Made by a program: the position numbers and the translations under genes. Below, piece after piece: positions 16,818 through 25,273 of a stretch of DNA of 56,873 bases. Source of the stretch: RGIG6353 sp045660745. Its GTDB lineage: Bacteria; Bacillota; Clostridia; Oscillospirales; SIG627. The stretch lies in NCBI GenBank assembly GCA_045660745.1, contig JAZREJ010000027.1:1-56873 (forward strand), read 5' to 3'. The stretch's first letter is position 1. The number at the start of each line of letters is the position of its first letter. A model generated the notes under the pieces. That model searched no databases, was not told the origin of the DNA, and saw only the letters and a program-made list of their open reading frames with translations.

Positions 16818-16851
16818 ATTGATTTTAACACACTTTAATATTAAAATCAAT
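16818..16851. promoter_or_regulatory. 11-bp perfect inverted repeat, candidate AraC operator
   Basis: ATTGATTTTAA (16818-16828) and TTAAAATCAAT (16841-16851), separated by 12 bases, in the 110-base gap between the divergent AraC gene and the isomerase operon. Centre-to-centre spacing of about 23 bases, roughly two helical turns, fits a dimeric regulator. A TTAACA sequence inside it could be a -35 for the isomerase operon. Confidence 0.65.
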
Positions 16852-16879
16852 ATGTAAATTCTAATTTGAGGTATTATTT

Positions 16880-18325
16880 ATGATAGAAAGAAAAATAATT
16901 CATTCGGCAAAAGTTGGAATATTTGCTGTAGCTCACGCAACTTATTTTACGCAGTTTGATAAGCTGTTTGATAAGCTTTACGGTTATCACGAAGCACTGG
17001 TAAAGAAGATTCAAAAAAACGGAGTTGAAATAGTTGATCTCGGCATAATAGACTCATCCGAAAAAGCATTTGACGCATCCGAGCGCTTTAATGCCGAGAA
17101 GGTAGATCTCATCATATGCAATATGATAACCTATGCCACAAGCTCGGTATTTGCACCTGTTATAAAAAACTGCACAGCACCTGTGATCCTCGCGGCACTT
17201 CAAGTGCTTGAGGGACTTGACTATTCAAAAGCCAACACCGAAATGCAGCTTGAAAATGACAACATCTGCTCGGTGCCGGAATTCATAGGTGTGGCAAACC
17301 GCCTTTCAAGAAAGGTTTACGACGTTATTATAGGCACACTTTACAACGATAGCGAAGCGGATGCTGAAATAGCAAAATGGTGCGGTATTGCAAAGGTATT
17401 AAACGCTCTTCGAGGTGCCCGAATCGGTCTTATGGGGCACGTCATGGAAGCGATGTACGATATGCACGCAGACCCCACCTCGGTCTTTGCCACCTTCGGG
17501 GTGCACGTGCCTTTGGTCGAAGTTGACGATCTTATAAAGGTATACCGAGAGGTAAGTGAGGAAGAGATACAAAAGAAGATAGACGTCATAGACCGCGAAT
17601 TCGATATGCCCGATCCCGTCTCCGACCCCGTCACCACCCGTCTTACGGACGAGGATAAATATCAGGCGGCAAAGAGCGCCGCATCTCTTGACAAATTCAT
17701 TGAGAAATACAGACTTTCGGGACTTGCCTATTATTACGAGGGCGAGGAAAACAGTCTTCACAGGCTTATCTCAAGCACCCTTATCGTGGGAAATTCCATC
17801 CTTAACGCACAGGGAATACCCATGTGCGGCGAATATGACGTTAAGACTTGCATTGCAATGCTCATTATGGACAGTCTTGGCATTGGCGGAAGCTTTGCGG
17901 AATTTCACCCCTTTGACTTTCGCGAGGATTTCATACTGGTCGGGCACGACGGTCCACACCATCTTGCCATTGCAGAGGGCAAGCCGATTCTCCGCTCACT
18001 CAAGAAGTACCACGGAAAGCCCGGTCACGGCGCATCGGTGGAATTTAAGCTTCGCGAGGGAGAAATAACCATGCTGGGAATCACTCAAAAAGCTGATGGA
18101 AAATTCAAGTTCGTTATCGGTGAGGGTATATCTAAAAAAGGTCCCATCCCACCGACGGGAAATACAAACACCCGTGCTTTCTTTGAGCCCACCACCAAGG
18201 AATTTGTAAAGAAATGGGTTATGGAAGGACCCACCCACCACTACGCACTCGGAATCGGACATCATGCCGAGGCTATTGCGAAAATTGCCGAAATACTCGG
18301 AATAGAATACGTTATAGTGAGGTAA
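16880..18325 (+). CDS. L-arabinose/L-fucose isomerase family sugar isomerase
   Basis: A 481-residue protein of the arabinose isomerase-like superfamily. Candidate metal and catalytic residues occur in the expected order: GEYDVKTCIAM (Glu near 313), GGSFAEFHPFDF (Glu near 340), LVGHDGPHH (His near 354) and GPTHHYALGIGHHAEAIAKIAEILG near the end. It would interconvert an aldose and a ketose in the cytoplasm. It differs from classical AraA in the HDGPHH segment, so the substrate (L-arabinose, L-rhamnose, L-fucose or another) is open. Its stop is three bases before the next gene. Confidence 0.8.
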   Translation: MIERKIIHSAKVGIFAVAHATYFTQFDKLFDKLYGYHEALVKKIQKNGVEIVDLGIIDSSEKAFDASERFNAEKVDLIICNMITYATSSVFAPVIKNCTAPVILAALQVLEGLDYSKANTEMQLENDNICSVPEFIGVANRLSRKVYDVIIGTLYNDSEADAEIAKWCGIAKVLNALRGARIGLMGHVMEAMYDMHADPTSVFATFGVHVPLVEVDDLIKVYREVSEEEIQKKIDVIDREFDMPDPVSDPVTTRLTDEDKYQAAKSAASLDKFIEKYRLSGLAYYYEGEENSLHRLISSTLIVGNSILNAQGIPMCGEYDVKTCIAMLIMDSLGIGGSFAEFHPFDFREDFILVGHDGPHHLAIAEGKPILRSLKKYHGKPGHGASVEFKLREGEITMLGITQKADGKFKFVIGEGISKKGPIPPTGNTNTRAFFEPTTKEFVKKWVMEGPTHHYALGIGHHAEAIAKIAEILGIEYVIVR

Positions 18326-18328
18326 AAA

Positions 18329-20659
18329 ATGAAAAATATTACACTCGAAATGAGTCTGAAGCCCTTTAAAAGAACCGACACGGAATACATCAAGCAGGTT
18401 TGCCAAACTGTTTTCAGCGATTGGAAAAGGCTTATTGATAAAAGTGAAGGGGCAAGCATCCTTCTTTGGACAGCCGACGGAAGTGAGCTTCTCGACTACA
18501 ACGGAAGGCTTGAGGATGAATTTGAATGGGGTATGTGGGGAGGAGACGCAAACCGTCCTCACAATCCTGATGCAAGGGTCGCCAAGGGACTCTATAAAAA
18601 GAAAGAATTATATATCGAAAATCCTCCGAAAATGACCTACGGAATTCTTCGTGAAATAGTATCGACTCTCAAAGCTGTCGGAAAGAAGCGTTTCCCCGAA
18701 AAGAATATTCGCGTTGGCACGACCTTTGACCCGGGTCCCGAATTTTCGGTATCCGATTTCAAATACAAGCGACACAACGAGATATGCCGAGGCACTGCCG
18801 ACTTTTTCCACATGATATGTGCACATGACGTTCTCAAGGCAGACACCTACCATTATGCCTCATACCCCGACGGTATCCCTGACGGCACTCCGTTCGGAAC
18901 CTTTCTCGGAAAGCAAGCACAGGTGTTTATGTCTGATATGGGCTTTGACTACATATGGCTTTCAAACGGTATCGGCTTCGGAAGTGACACCTGGAGTCCT
19001 GTCGGAGAGATATTCGACGGCAAGGATTTCCACATTGAAAATTTTGAAAAGGTAAAAAAGAGGGTTTACGAATTCTGGGAGCTTTTTACAAAGGAATGCT
19101 CCTTCCCTGTTGAGGTACGCGGAACAAATATGACCATGGGCATAGACCTTTCAACAGACGGAGTGCCGCTTCGTGACATATACGACAAATTCGACATACT
19201 CCCACCTCCCAATTCCCCCTGGGCGGCTATTAACTTTGACCTTGGAATCGAGCTTTCGGGATATATGTCGAGAATTGCACACATTCCGAGTGACAAGTAT
19301 ATGTTCCGCTACTATCTGCACGACCCGTGGTGGCAGAACAGCCCTTGGTATGACAGATATAACTCTTCACCGCATGACATATATCTTCCTCTTGCCTGCT
19401 CAAGAATCGACGAAAACGGGAACGTAATGAATCCTACTCACATGAGCATTCTGTCAATTGATAACACAAGAGGAAATATGCCCGAGGCATGTGTTGTTGA
19501 GTCTCTTCCGCACTTTTTAAGAGCACTCAAGGAAAGTCCCGATGCGCCTCCTCCCGTTGTGTGGGCATATCCGTTTGATGAATACTCGGATGCATCAAGC
19601 GAATTTGATGTGCGGCGCGTATACTCCGAAGAATTTTTCATGAGGGGCGCAATAAACTGTACCCTTCCCGTATCTTCCGTAATATCAACGTCAAATTTTG
19701 TGAAGTGCGATAAGGAGGTATTCTCATCAAGCATCATCGTAACTCCCGTTCCCAAAAATGGCTATGCTTTTGAAAAGGATATAATGCAATATGCACAGAA
19801 AGGCGGACGTGTAATATTTTACGGAACAACAGCTCAGGCGAGTGCTGATTTTCTTGAGTATTTCGGAATAAAGCATTCCGACGGTGTTTTCGGCGACCTT
19901 GAGTATATACTCAACGCAGAGAAGCAAAAGCCGCTATTCCACGATCCTAAGGTAGGTGCAGGCGAAATACTCGAAAGTGCCGAAAACGGAGTATTTGCAA
20001 CAGCCGGCGGACGTGCTGTAGGAATTGAAAAAGGAAATGCTATATGGGTAAGAGGATGTATTTCAACAAAACGTCTTGCTTCCTCCGAGCTCAAGCCCAA
20101 GACACTTGATCTTGCATTCGGTGAAGACATAATGCGCTCCGCTCTTGCAAAACTTGGATGGGACATAAGAATAAACAAATCCCTGCAGCGCCCTGTTCTT
20201 ACATTGCACAGACATAATAATGCATACGTTTTCTCTCTTTTCAGCCACTGTGCCGTAGGTACGCTCAAAATGTGCAGTCCATTCGGCATCCCGCTTCTAA
20301 ACGGATGCGACGTAAGAATCCAAGACGGGTTGGGAGAGTATAATCTTACAAGATTTCTGCGAGCCGAATGCCGTGTATTCGCAGAGCAGGAAGGCGGCAT
20401 TGTTACTGTTGCCGAGGAGCCTCCCGTAAGCTTTGACTACAGAAGAAGAATAAGAGTTAAGGGGCTCAGAAATGCAACCGTCAGAATATTTGCTGAAAGC
20501 TATTGCAAAAACAGCTTTGATTGCAGTGTTTCCGAATGGTATGATGCCACCTACGGAGAACCCGTGACGGGAGAATACAAAAAAATCGGGCATGACGTTT
20601 TCCTTGAGCTTAAAAACATAACCGGACATTTGAACATAGCTTTCCCCGAAAAGAAATAA
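18329..20659 (+). CDS. Unrecognised 776-residue protein, possible glycosidase
   Basis: I do not recognise this family with certainty. It begins MKNITLEMSLKPFK with no signal peptide. Residues ~1-420 contain many aromatic and acidic segments of the TIM-barrel glycosidase type (EVRGTNMTMGIDLSTDGVPLRDIYDKFDILPPPNSPWAAINFDLGIELSG). Residues ~460-560 (YAQKGGRVIFYGTTAQASADFLEYFGIK) resemble the Rossmann-like domain of beta-galactosidase-type proteins, and the C-terminus looks like beta-sandwich. GAGG overlaps the end of the isomerase gene and the start lies three bases after its stop, so translation is coupled. It presumably supplies or processes the sugar the isomerase uses. Confidence 0.6.
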   Translation: MKNITLEMSLKPFKRTDTEYIKQVCQTVFSDWKRLIDKSEGASILLWTADGSELLDYNGRLEDEFEWGMWGGDANRPHNPDARVAKGLYKKKELYIENPPKMTYGILREIVSTLKAVGKKRFPEKNIRVGTTFDPGPEFSVSDFKYKRHNEICRGTADFFHMICAHDVLKADTYHYASYPDGIPDGTPFGTFLGKQAQVFMSDMGFDYIWLSNGIGFGSDTWSPVGEIFDGKDFHIENFEKVKKRVYEFWELFTKECSFPVEVRGTNMTMGIDLSTDGVPLRDIYDKFDILPPPNSPWAAINFDLGIELSGYMSRIAHIPSDKYMFRYYLHDPWWQNSPWYDRYNSSPHDIYLPLACSRIDENGNVMNPTHMSILSIDNTRGNMPEACVVESLPHFLRALKESPDAPPPVVWAYPFDEYSDASSEFDVRRVYSEEFFMRGAINCTLPVSSVISTSNFVKCDKEVFSSSIIVTPVPKNGYAFEKDIMQYAQKGGRVIFYGTTAQASADFLEYFGIKHSDGVFGDLEYILNAEKQKPLFHDPKVGAGEILESAENGVFATAGGRAVGIEKGNAIWVRGCISTKRLASSELKPKTLDLAFGEDIMRSALAKLGWDIRINKSLQRPVLTLHRHNNAYVFSLFSHCAVGTLKMCSPFGIPLLNGCDVRIQDGLGEYNLTRFLRAECRVFAEQEGGIVTVAEEPPVSFDYRRRIRVKGLRNATVRIFAESYCKNSFDCSVSEWYDATYGEPVTGEYKKIGHDVFLELKNITGHLNIAFPEKK

Positions 20660-20664
20660 AAAAC

Positions 20665-20690
20665 AACCGCTGACATAAGTGTCAGCGGTT
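20665..20690. terminator. Bidirectional intrinsic terminator
   Basis: Perfect 11-bp stem AACCGCTGACA (20665-20675) / TGTCAGCGGTT (20680-20690), loop TAAG, followed by a run of six T. It ends the isomerase operon and overlaps the region just past the convergent MBL gene. Confidence 0.85.
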
Positions 20691-20698
20691 ATCCTTTT

Positions 20699-21373
20699 TT
20701 ACAAATCAATTTCAAGTCCGTCATATGCAACGTCGACGTCGTATTCACTCATCTGCTTTACAAGAGATTCGTGGGTGGAATGATGCTTGCTCGAAAGATG
20801 GGAAATGAAAACCCTACCAACGTACTTCTTTAAAACAGCAGTCATCTCAACCACCATTCCCATATTGTTATGCTCAAAAACACCTGAATACGTGTCAAAG
20901 CCGTAAGTTCCGTCAAGAACTACAGCGGCAACCCGTCTGTCAATAATAGTATGGAAAGCATCGGGCATGATCCATGCACCGTCAAGTCCGTAATAAACCT
21001 CTTTTTCTCCGTCAGAAACAAGGAAATGAGTTGTCGGACATGCAGCGTGGTTTCCTTTGAACGCGGTAACCGTATATCTTCCGAAGGTCTTAGTCTCACC
21101 CACCTTAAACTGAATAAATTCAGCACCGATATTTTGAAGCTCTTTAAGTGTTTTTTCGTTTAAATGATCACTGTGAGGATGTGTATTAAGAATATATTTA
21201 ATTCTTTTTCTGTCAACGTTAAAGGTATTGAGGGCCTCAATCACATCCTTCCCCGGATCAATAAGAAGCTCGTCATTTATAATAGCGGATGATTCACGTC
21301 TGAAAAACTCAGGGCGAGATTCAAACTCTATCCCCCAGTTTGCACCTCCGGTTCCAAGAAATAACAACTTCAT
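20699..21373 (-). CDS. MBL-fold metallo-hydrolase, copy B
   Basis: A 224-residue protein with the metallo-beta-lactamase fold. MKLLFLGTGGANWG opens the fold, the metal motif THPHSDHLN lies near residue 66, His of KGNHAACPTTHF near 111, Asp of YYGLDGAW near 133, and His of ISHLSSKHHS near 196. Such proteins include RNase Z, PhnP and lactonases; the substrate here is unknown. It overlaps its paralogue upstream by four bases (ATGA), so the two are translationally coupled. Confidence 0.82.
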   Translation of the reverse strand: MKLLFLGTGGANWGIEFESRPEFFRRESSAIINDELLIDPGKDVIEALNTFNVDRKRIKYILNTHPHSDHLNEKTLKELQNIGAEFIQFKVGETKTFGRYTVTAFKGNHAACPTTHFLVSDGEKEVYYGLDGAWIMPDAFHTIIDRRVAAVVLDGTYGFDTYSGVFEHNNMGMVVEMTAVLKKYVGRVFISHLSSKHHSTHESLVKQMSEYDVDVAYDGLEIDL

Positions 21374-22044
21374 ATTTCTCTCTCCTCGCCGTCTCTTGTT
21401 ACGTCAACGTCATACTTTTTGCCAAATGCCTCCGTGACCTCTTGTGTCGGAAAATACTCTTTGGCAAAATGATTTATACAAAACCTCTTAACAAATGGCT
21501 TAAGAGACTTGGTCATTTCACGTACCATGCCAAGATCATTATGCTCAATTATCCTTATATCTCCAAGCTTCTCCCCAAGTGTTCCGTCAAGGATAGCGTA
21601 ATCAACACCTTTTTTCATGAGTCCGTAGCTTTCGTCCGGCATAAGCCACGATCCGTCAAGCCCGTAGAATAAAACCTTATCCCCGTCCGAAATAAAAAAG
21701 TGAACAGTTTCTATCTTTCCGTGATTTGCTTTATATGCCTCGACAAAATACTTACCTATCTGTACTTTATCACCTGCGTGAAGATCGATAAACTCAGCAC
21801 CGTTTTCTTCAAGTAACGCAAGTGTGTCAGCATTAAAATGGTCTGAGTGCCGATGGGTATTTATTACGTATTTTATATTTTTTATATCCTTATCAAAAAC
21901 CTCTATCGCATTCGGCACGTGAGGTCCGGGATCTATCAAAAGCGTATCGTCTATAAGTGTTGAAGTAAACCTTCGATACTCCGAGTCGTTTTGTACCTCA
22001 CGACTCCAATCAGCCGCACCTGTACCGAGAAAAAACAGCTTCAT
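21370..22044 (-). CDS. MBL-fold metallo-hydrolase, copy A
   Basis: A 224-residue paralogue of the next gene, the same length, with MKLFFLGTGAADWSREV, THRHSDHFN near residue 66, KANHGKIETVHFF, YGLDGSWLMPDE and CINHFAKEYFPT. AGGAGG lies just before the ATG at 22044. The pair arose by tandem duplication; the differing residues after the metal sites suggest diverged substrates. The gene is divergent from the sporulation genes and has no other obvious partner. Confidence 0.82.
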   Translation of the reverse strand: MKLFFLGTGAADWSREVQNDSEYRRFTSTLIDDTLLIDPGPHVPNAIEVFDKDIKNIKYVINTHRHSDHFNADTLALLEENGAEFIDLHAGDKVQIGKYFVEAYKANHGKIETVHFFISDGDKVLFYGLDGSWLMPDESYGLMKKGVDYAILDGTLGEKLGDIRIIEHNDLGMVREMTKSLKPFVKRFCINHFAKEYFPTQEVTEAFGKKYDVDVTRDGEEREI

Positions 22045-22141
22045 ATGTACCTCCTGAAATCTTTTTTAAAATAATATCACCTGCTACTCACAAAGTCAAG
22101 TCAATTTGAGGCAATAAATCAAAAAAGACTTTGCGATTGTA

Positions 22142-22179
22142 TTTTTTGACAAAAATTACCATTACTGTTTTTTTATAAT
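22142..22179 (+). promoter_or_regulatory. spoIIG-like promoter with Spo0A box and 22-bp spacer
   Basis: TTGACA (22146-22151) and TATAAT (22174-22179) are both perfect hexamers but stand 22 bases apart instead of 17. The Bacillus subtilis spoIIG promoter is known for this spacing and for Spo0A-P binding over its -35. Here TTTTTTGACAAA (22142-22153), one pyrimidine change from the Spo0A consensus TTTTTCGACAAA, overlaps the -35. Directly downstream is spoIIGA. The layout is seen in the sequence; the regulatory meaning follows from that precedent. Confidence 0.75.
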
Positions 22180-22232
22180 GGAAACAGTAAAAAAACATAT
22201 CGGAGTCACTTGATAATGTGAGGTGAGCGAAA

Positions 22233-22997
22233 ATCTATATAGATGTTTATTTTTTAATTAATTTTTGCCTTGATTACATATCTTTGTTCACAGCATGTAC
22301 TGTTTTGCACAAAAGCACCCCTTGGACAAAAACGGTATTAGCGGCTATCATAGGAGCTACAGCCTCCACGATCATACTTTTGCTTGATTCGTTGGCGGCA
22401 TGTACAATACTTTTACCACTGACACTGTTTACAATGTGCAAAACGGTTTTTGATCGAGCATGGCTTTCGGGTACTTTTATTTTTCTTTCCTTCGGAGTCT
22501 TTTTCGGAGGAATGCTGACGGCGCTTGAGGGAATTACACACAGCCGTTTCAAATCTCCGCTTATGATGCTGCCTATACTGCTGCTGTCAACTTGTGCTGT
22601 AACACTTTTCTTCATACTGCAAAAAAGAATAAGGCGGGCAGTGGAAACGCTGACGGCAACAGCGACCGTCCTATTCGGAGATAAAGAAGTAAAGCTCACT
22701 CTACTTGTTGACAGCGGTAATCTTGTCAGAGAGCCTGTCACGGGAAAAAGAGTCATAATAATAGGAGAAAGCGCAAGCAAAAGGATCAATATTCCCGACG
22801 GTGCGCCATCATTTGAAATAGCGCTTAAAAGCGCCACGGGAGCAAGTGTAAAGAAAGCGTATCAGCCGGATTTGATAACAATTGACGAAGAATATGACGG
22901 TGAGAGCTTTTTAATACTGCCTGAGATATCATGTACGAATTTTGCGGGATACGACGGTATAATTCCCATATCAAACGCAATGAGGAGAAAGAAATGA
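22233..22997 (+). CDS. spoIIGA: SpoIIGA, sigma-E processing aspartic protease, with apparent AUC start
   Basis: SpoIIGA is the membrane protease that cleaves pro-sigma-E in the mother cell. The frame reads YIDVYFLINFCLDYISLFTACTVL, a typical SpoIIGA first helix, then further membrane helices to about residue 115, then a soluble aspartic protease domain with LLVDSGNLVREPVTG. No ATG, GTG or TTG precedes the first helix; the frame is closed by TGA at 22224. AGGTGA (22221-22226) sits six bases before ATC at 22233, making AUC the best-placed start. The first standard codon is TTG at 22284, which would remove half the first helix. The stop overlaps the sigE ATG. From 22233 the protein has 254 residues. 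Confidence 0.85.
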   Translation: MYIDVYFLINFCLDYISLFTACTVLHKSTPWTKTVLAAIIGATASTIILLLDSLAACTILLPLTLFTMCKTVFDRAWLSGTFIFLSFGVFFGGMLTALEGITHSRFKSPLMMLPILLLSTCAVTLFFILQKRIRRAVETLTATATVLFGDKEVKLTLLVDSGNLVREPVTGKRVIIIGESASKRINIPDGAPSFEIALKSATGASVKKAYQPDLITIDEEYDGESFLILPEISCTNFAGYDGIIPISNAMRRKK

Positions 22998-23716
22998 TAA
23001 AGAGAATGATAATTTTTTTAAAGAAACTGTTTCATAAAGACACCACTCACGAAATATATTATATAAACGGGCCTCAGATACTTCCGCCTCCTCTTGAGGT
23101 TGAAGAGGAAAACGAAGTCATAGAAGGACTTGCATCCGATGACGATGATTTCAGAATGATGTGTCGGGACAAGCTTATAGAACACAATTTACGGCTTGTG
23201 GTGTATATTGCAAAAAAATTTGAAAACACGGGAATCGGAAGCGAGGATCTTGTGTCGATAGGAACTATAGGACTGGTCAAAGCACTCAACACCTTCCGTC
23301 CCGACAAAAACATAAAAATCGCCACATATGCCTCGAAATGCATTGAAAACGAGATACTTATGTATATAAGAAAAACGGGCTCGCAAAAATTCGAGGTCTC
23401 AATAGATGAGCCCTTGTCCTGTGACTTTGACGGCAACGAGCTTCTTTTATCCGATGTCATCGGAGATGGCACGGAGGTTCAGGACAGACTTGAAGAAGAG
23501 GAAGAAAAAAGCATGATACGACTTGCCGTATCAAGGCTTTCGGGGCGTGACCGAGAGATAATCGCCAAGAGATTCGGTCTGCAGGGTGAGAAGGAAATGA
23601 CACAAAAAGAGCTTGCCGACAAAATGGGGATATCACAATCCTACATTTCAAGGCTTGAAAAAAAGATAATCAAAGATCTGAAAAAAGACATACTGAAGCA
23701 TGGTAACTTTTATTAA
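22994..23716 (+). CDS. sigE: RNA polymerase sporulation sigma factor SigE (pro-form)
   Basis: A 240-residue sigma-70 family factor that directs early mother-cell transcription. The N-terminus MIKRMIIFLKKLFHKDTTHE is the hydrophobic pro-sequence, followed by EIYYINGPQILPPPL, which matches the region around the SpoIIGA cleavage site of pro-sigma-E. Region 2 (NLRLVVYIAKKFENTGIGSEDLVSIGTIGLVKALNTFRP) and region 4 (MTQKELADKMGISQSYISRLEKKIIKDLK) are complete. The ATG overlaps the spoIIGA stop by four bases. In many relatives sigG comes next; here ylmC follows instead. Confidence 0.95.
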   Translation: MIKRMIIFLKKLFHKDTTHEIYYINGPQILPPPLEVEEENEVIEGLASDDDDFRMMCRDKLIEHNLRLVVYIAKKFENTGIGSEDLVSIGTIGLVKALNTFRPDKNIKIATYASKCIENEILMYIRKTGSQKFEVSIDEPLSCDFDGNELLLSDVIGDGTEVQDRLEEEEEKSMIRLAVSRLSGRDREIIAKRFGLQGEKEMTQKELADKMGISQSYISRLEKKIIKDLKKDILKHGNFY

Positions 23717-23727
23717 GGGAGGAAAAA

Positions 23728-24018
23728 ATGGAAAACGCTATTTCTTTTACGACCTTCAGAAGCCTTGAAAAAAAGGAAGTTGTAAACTGTACTACGGGAG
23801 AACGGCTTGGATACATATGCGACGCAGAGATAAATATGGAGTGCGGAGAAATCAAATATTTTATAGTGCCGATACAAAAGGATACTTTTTCGTTCAAAGC
23901 AAAGGAGTGGCGCAAATTTGCTTTTTCCGATATTTCCAAAATAGGTGACGATATCATACTCATAACGCGTGCGATTCCCTGTACGCCTCATACAGGTAAG
24001 AGAAAAAAACTATTGTAA
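23728..24018 (+). CDS. ylmC: YlmC/YmxH family PRC-barrel sporulation protein
   Basis: A 96-residue protein with a PRC-barrel-like fold: FTTFRSLEKKEVVNCTTGERLGYICDAEINMECGEIKYFIVPI, typical of YlmC/YmxH. Members sit near sporulation sigma genes in Clostridia, and their molecular role is not known. GGGAGG precedes the ATG and the gap after sigE is 11 bases, so it is part of the same operon. The last codons overlap a promoter for the next gene. Confidence 0.87.
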   Translation: MENAISFTTFRSLEKKEVVNCTTGERLGYICDAEINMECGEIKYFIVPIQKDTFSFKAKEWRKFAFSDISKIGDDIILITRAIPCTPHTGKRKKLL

Positions 24019-24041
24019 AATACGTTTTTTTCTGCTATACT
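24013..24041 (+). promoter_or_regulatory. Promoter of the dGTPase/Nudix unit
   Basis: TTGTAA (24013-24018), 17-base spacer, TATACT (24036-24041), with an extended TGC before the -10. It overlaps the ylmC stop codon and lies 24 bases ahead of the dGTPase start, so these housekeeping genes need not depend on sporulation. Confidence 0.55.
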
Positions 24042-24064
24042 TTGTATAAAGGTGGTGGATTATA

Positions 24065-25267
24065 ATGGAAAACGCACTTTTGACACACGCGGCATCCCCA
24101 AACAATCCAAAATGGGAAAGTATTATTTCAAGAGCACAAGAGCTTTACCGCCAGGAAGGCGACATGAGAAGCCCCTTCCTGAGGGATTATACGAGAATAA
24201 TCCATTCTTCGGCATACAGAAGACTCAGAAACAAAACACAGGTCTTTTTCTCTCCTCAAAGCGACCATATTTGCACGAGAATAGAACACGTAAACCACGT
24301 TGAATCAATAAGCTATACCATTGCAAAATATCTCGGGCTGAACACAGAGCTTACCCGTGCAATTTCGGTTGCGCACGATCTCGGGCACCCCCCGTTCGGG
24401 CACAAGGGAGAAAAATTCTTGTCAAAGCTCTCTTTGGAGCACATAGGGGAAAAGTTCTGGCATGAAAGAAACGGGCTTTGGGCAGTTGATAACATAGAGC
24501 TTCTTGAAGACTATAATAAATGCCGTCGCAACCTCGACCTTACGTACGCTGTGCGCGACGGAATAATATCGCACTGCGGAGAAGTATCCGAGGACGGAAT
24601 ACACCCGAGAGACGAGGCTATTGATCTCAACGATTTTGCATTCCCCAGCCAATACGCCCCCTTCACATACGAAGCGTGTGTTGTTAAAATATCCGACAAG
24701 ATATCATACATCGGACGCGATATGGAAGACGCCATGCATCTTGGTATTCTCGACAAATCGCTTATTGACGAGCTTCAGGAGGAGCTTTCTCAGGTGCTTG
24801 GGGAGAAGATAAACAACACCGTTCTTATCAATCGTTTCATCTCAAACATCTGTGAAAACAGTTCTCCCGAAAAAGGCATTGCCATGTCGCGCGAGCTCAA
24901 GGAAGCAATGGACGTGATGAATGCCTTTAACCTGAAAAACATCTACAGATGTGAAAGAGTTGAGTATTCCGACAAATTCTTTGACCTCGTGCTCTCTCAG
25001 ATATTCTCACTTCTTTCGGGCTCCTTCAAGGGATGGGACACTCTTGCTGAGCTTGGAAAGATTGCAAAATATTATCCGAATATGATAGCAAGATTTACCG
25101 AGTGGCTTCTTGTTTACACGGATATGAAGAACACGGATATCTACAGAAACAAAACAGTATTTGACATATCAAATGAAAAGGAGTACAAAAAGGCTGTAAT
25201 AACCTATATGTCGGGAATGACGGATAAATTCGCCATTGACACATACAACGAAATAATCAGCTTTTAA
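24065..25267 (+). CDS. Deoxyguanosinetriphosphate triphosphohydrolase-like HD protein
   Basis: A 400-residue member of the dGTPase family (type 2-like), which splits dNTPs into nucleoside and triphosphate. The HD metal-binding set is clear: RIEHVNHVESISYTIAKYLGLN near residue 73, AISVAHDLGHPPFGHKGE near 100, and KISDKISYIGRDMEDA near 215. The N-terminus SAYRRLRNKTQVF is also characteristic. Start at 24065 follows AAAGGTGG by about nine bases. A Nudix gene follows after six bases, giving a nucleotide-sanitising pair. Confidence 0.92.
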   Translation: MENALLTHAASPNNPKWESIISRAQELYRQEGDMRSPFLRDYTRIIHSSAYRRLRNKTQVFFSPQSDHICTRIEHVNHVESISYTIAKYLGLNTELTRAISVAHDLGHPPFGHKGEKFLSKLSLEHIGEKFWHERNGLWAVDNIELLEDYNKCRRNLDLTYAVRDGIISHCGEVSEDGIHPRDEAIDLNDFAFPSQYAPFTYEACVVKISDKISYIGRDMEDAMHLGILDKSLIDELQEELSQVLGEKINNTVLINRFISNICENSSPEKGIAMSRELKEAMDVMNAFNLKNIYRCERVEYSDKFFDLVLSQIFSLLSGSFKGWDTLAELGKIAKYYPNMIARFTEWLLVYTDMKNTDIYRNKTVFDISNEKEYKKAVITYMSGMTDKFAIDTYNEIISF

Positions 25268-25273
25268 AATATT

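Noticed and set aside
22274..22837. Minus-strand frame opposite spoIIGA
   Set aside because: Low-complexity Ser/Val-rich shadow; SpoIIGA motifs are on the plus strand.
22284..22997. TTG at 22284 as the spoIIGA start
   Set aside because: It has no ribosome site and would remove half of the conserved first membrane helix, while AGGTGA is placed for a start at 22233.
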